DNA of 6,489 nucleotides from Candidatus Alistipes excrementipullorum (GTDB lineage Bacteria; Bacteroidota; Bacteroidia; Bacteroidales; Rikenellaceae): contig DXGW01000164.1 in assembly GCA_019113665.1 (NCBI GenBank), forward strand, positions 1 through 6,489, read 5' to 3'. The translations under genes and the position numbers were made by a program. Under the pieces are notes generated by a model. That model had not been told where the DNA came from. It ran no database searches and saw only the letters and a list, made by a program, of their open reading frames with translations. Shown here piece after piece: positions 6,424 to 6,489 of the stretch. Each line of letters starts with the position of its first letter. Within the stretch, counting starts at the first letter, position 1.

Positions 6424-6489
6424 TCAATCAAACAGTGTGCCACCCGTCCCATACGCACTTCGGACTGCCATTATGTCAGTCCGTTCATG
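6424..6489 (-). CDS. Possible C-terminal tail of an upstream minus-strand gene (partial)
   Basis: On the minus strand one frame is open from the window edge to a TGA at 6426-6424, giving 21 residues ending in GTGGTLFD. This stretch is G/C-rich like the coding DNA here, whereas the 38 bases between it and htpG are A/T-rich, as expected of a true intergenic gap. If it is real, an unknown gene precedes htpG in the same direction and may share its transcript, which would also explain the lack of a promoter box. The piece is too short to recognise a family and could easily be chance. Confidence 0.2.
   Translation of the reverse strand, partial: HERTDIMAVRSAYGTGGTLFD
6461..6483. repeat. Inverted repeat CGGACTG-N9-CAGTCCG upstream of htpG
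   Basis: Two perfect 7-base arms (6461-6467 and 6477-6483) flank a 9-base spacer, 76 bases upstream of the htpG start. It could be an operator or a small hairpin. The 9-base spacer equals that of the CIRCE element bound by HrcA, but the arms match CIRCE at only 6 of 9 (left) and 4 of 9 (right) positions, so it is not a recognisable CIRCE. No T tract follows on either strand, so it is not an intrinsic terminator. Apart from this repeat and the possible gene tail listed separately, I see nothing supported in 6386-6489. Confidence 0.3.

Noticed and set aside
6390..6489. tRNA or small RNA gene in the htpG upstream region
   Set aside because: No acceptor stem, T-arm consensus or cloverleaf can be drawn. 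Only the 7-bp inverted repeat is present, without a T tract.

Overview
The window is a housekeeping stretch of a chromosome, most likely from a member of the Bacteroidales. The base composition and codon choice (few TTA, CTA and TCA codons, many GGC, GAC and AAG) would fit an Alistipes/Rikenellaceae-like genome. That placement is an inference from protein flavour, from a Bacteroidetes-type -7 promoter box (TAnnTTTG) and from A-rich, mostly Shine-Dalgarno-free start regions. I made no database comparison.

Layout: positions 1-81 hold a short leader with a TATATTTG promoter box and no supported gene. The replicative DNA polymerase III alpha subunit gene (dnaE) occupies 82-3896 on the + strand, but a one-base frameshift near 1395 splits it into an N-terminal PHP part (82-1542) and a polymerase part (open to 3896). 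After 26 bases comes trxA, a complete 104-residue thioredoxin (3923-4237, +). A strong hairpin with A and T tracts (4251-4288) ends trxA and also sits just past the end of htpG, the Hsp90-family chaperone gene transcribed towards it from the other side (6385-4307, -). The last 104 bases (6386-6489) form the htpG upstream region, with a 7-bp inverted repeat and possibly the tail of another minus-strand gene.

How the genes relate: dnaE and trxA probably form one transcription unit, linking the replicase with a general dithiol reductant. htpG is a separate convergent unit that shares the terminator.

The main anomaly is the dnaE frameshift. dnaE is normally essential and both parts are otherwise perfectly conserved in their motifs, so a sequencing or assembly error, or a very recent mutation, is the likeliest cause. 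I saw no mobile element, CRISPR array, RNA gene or defence system. I do not think this window contains a new biological system, although a few small signals deserve a check.
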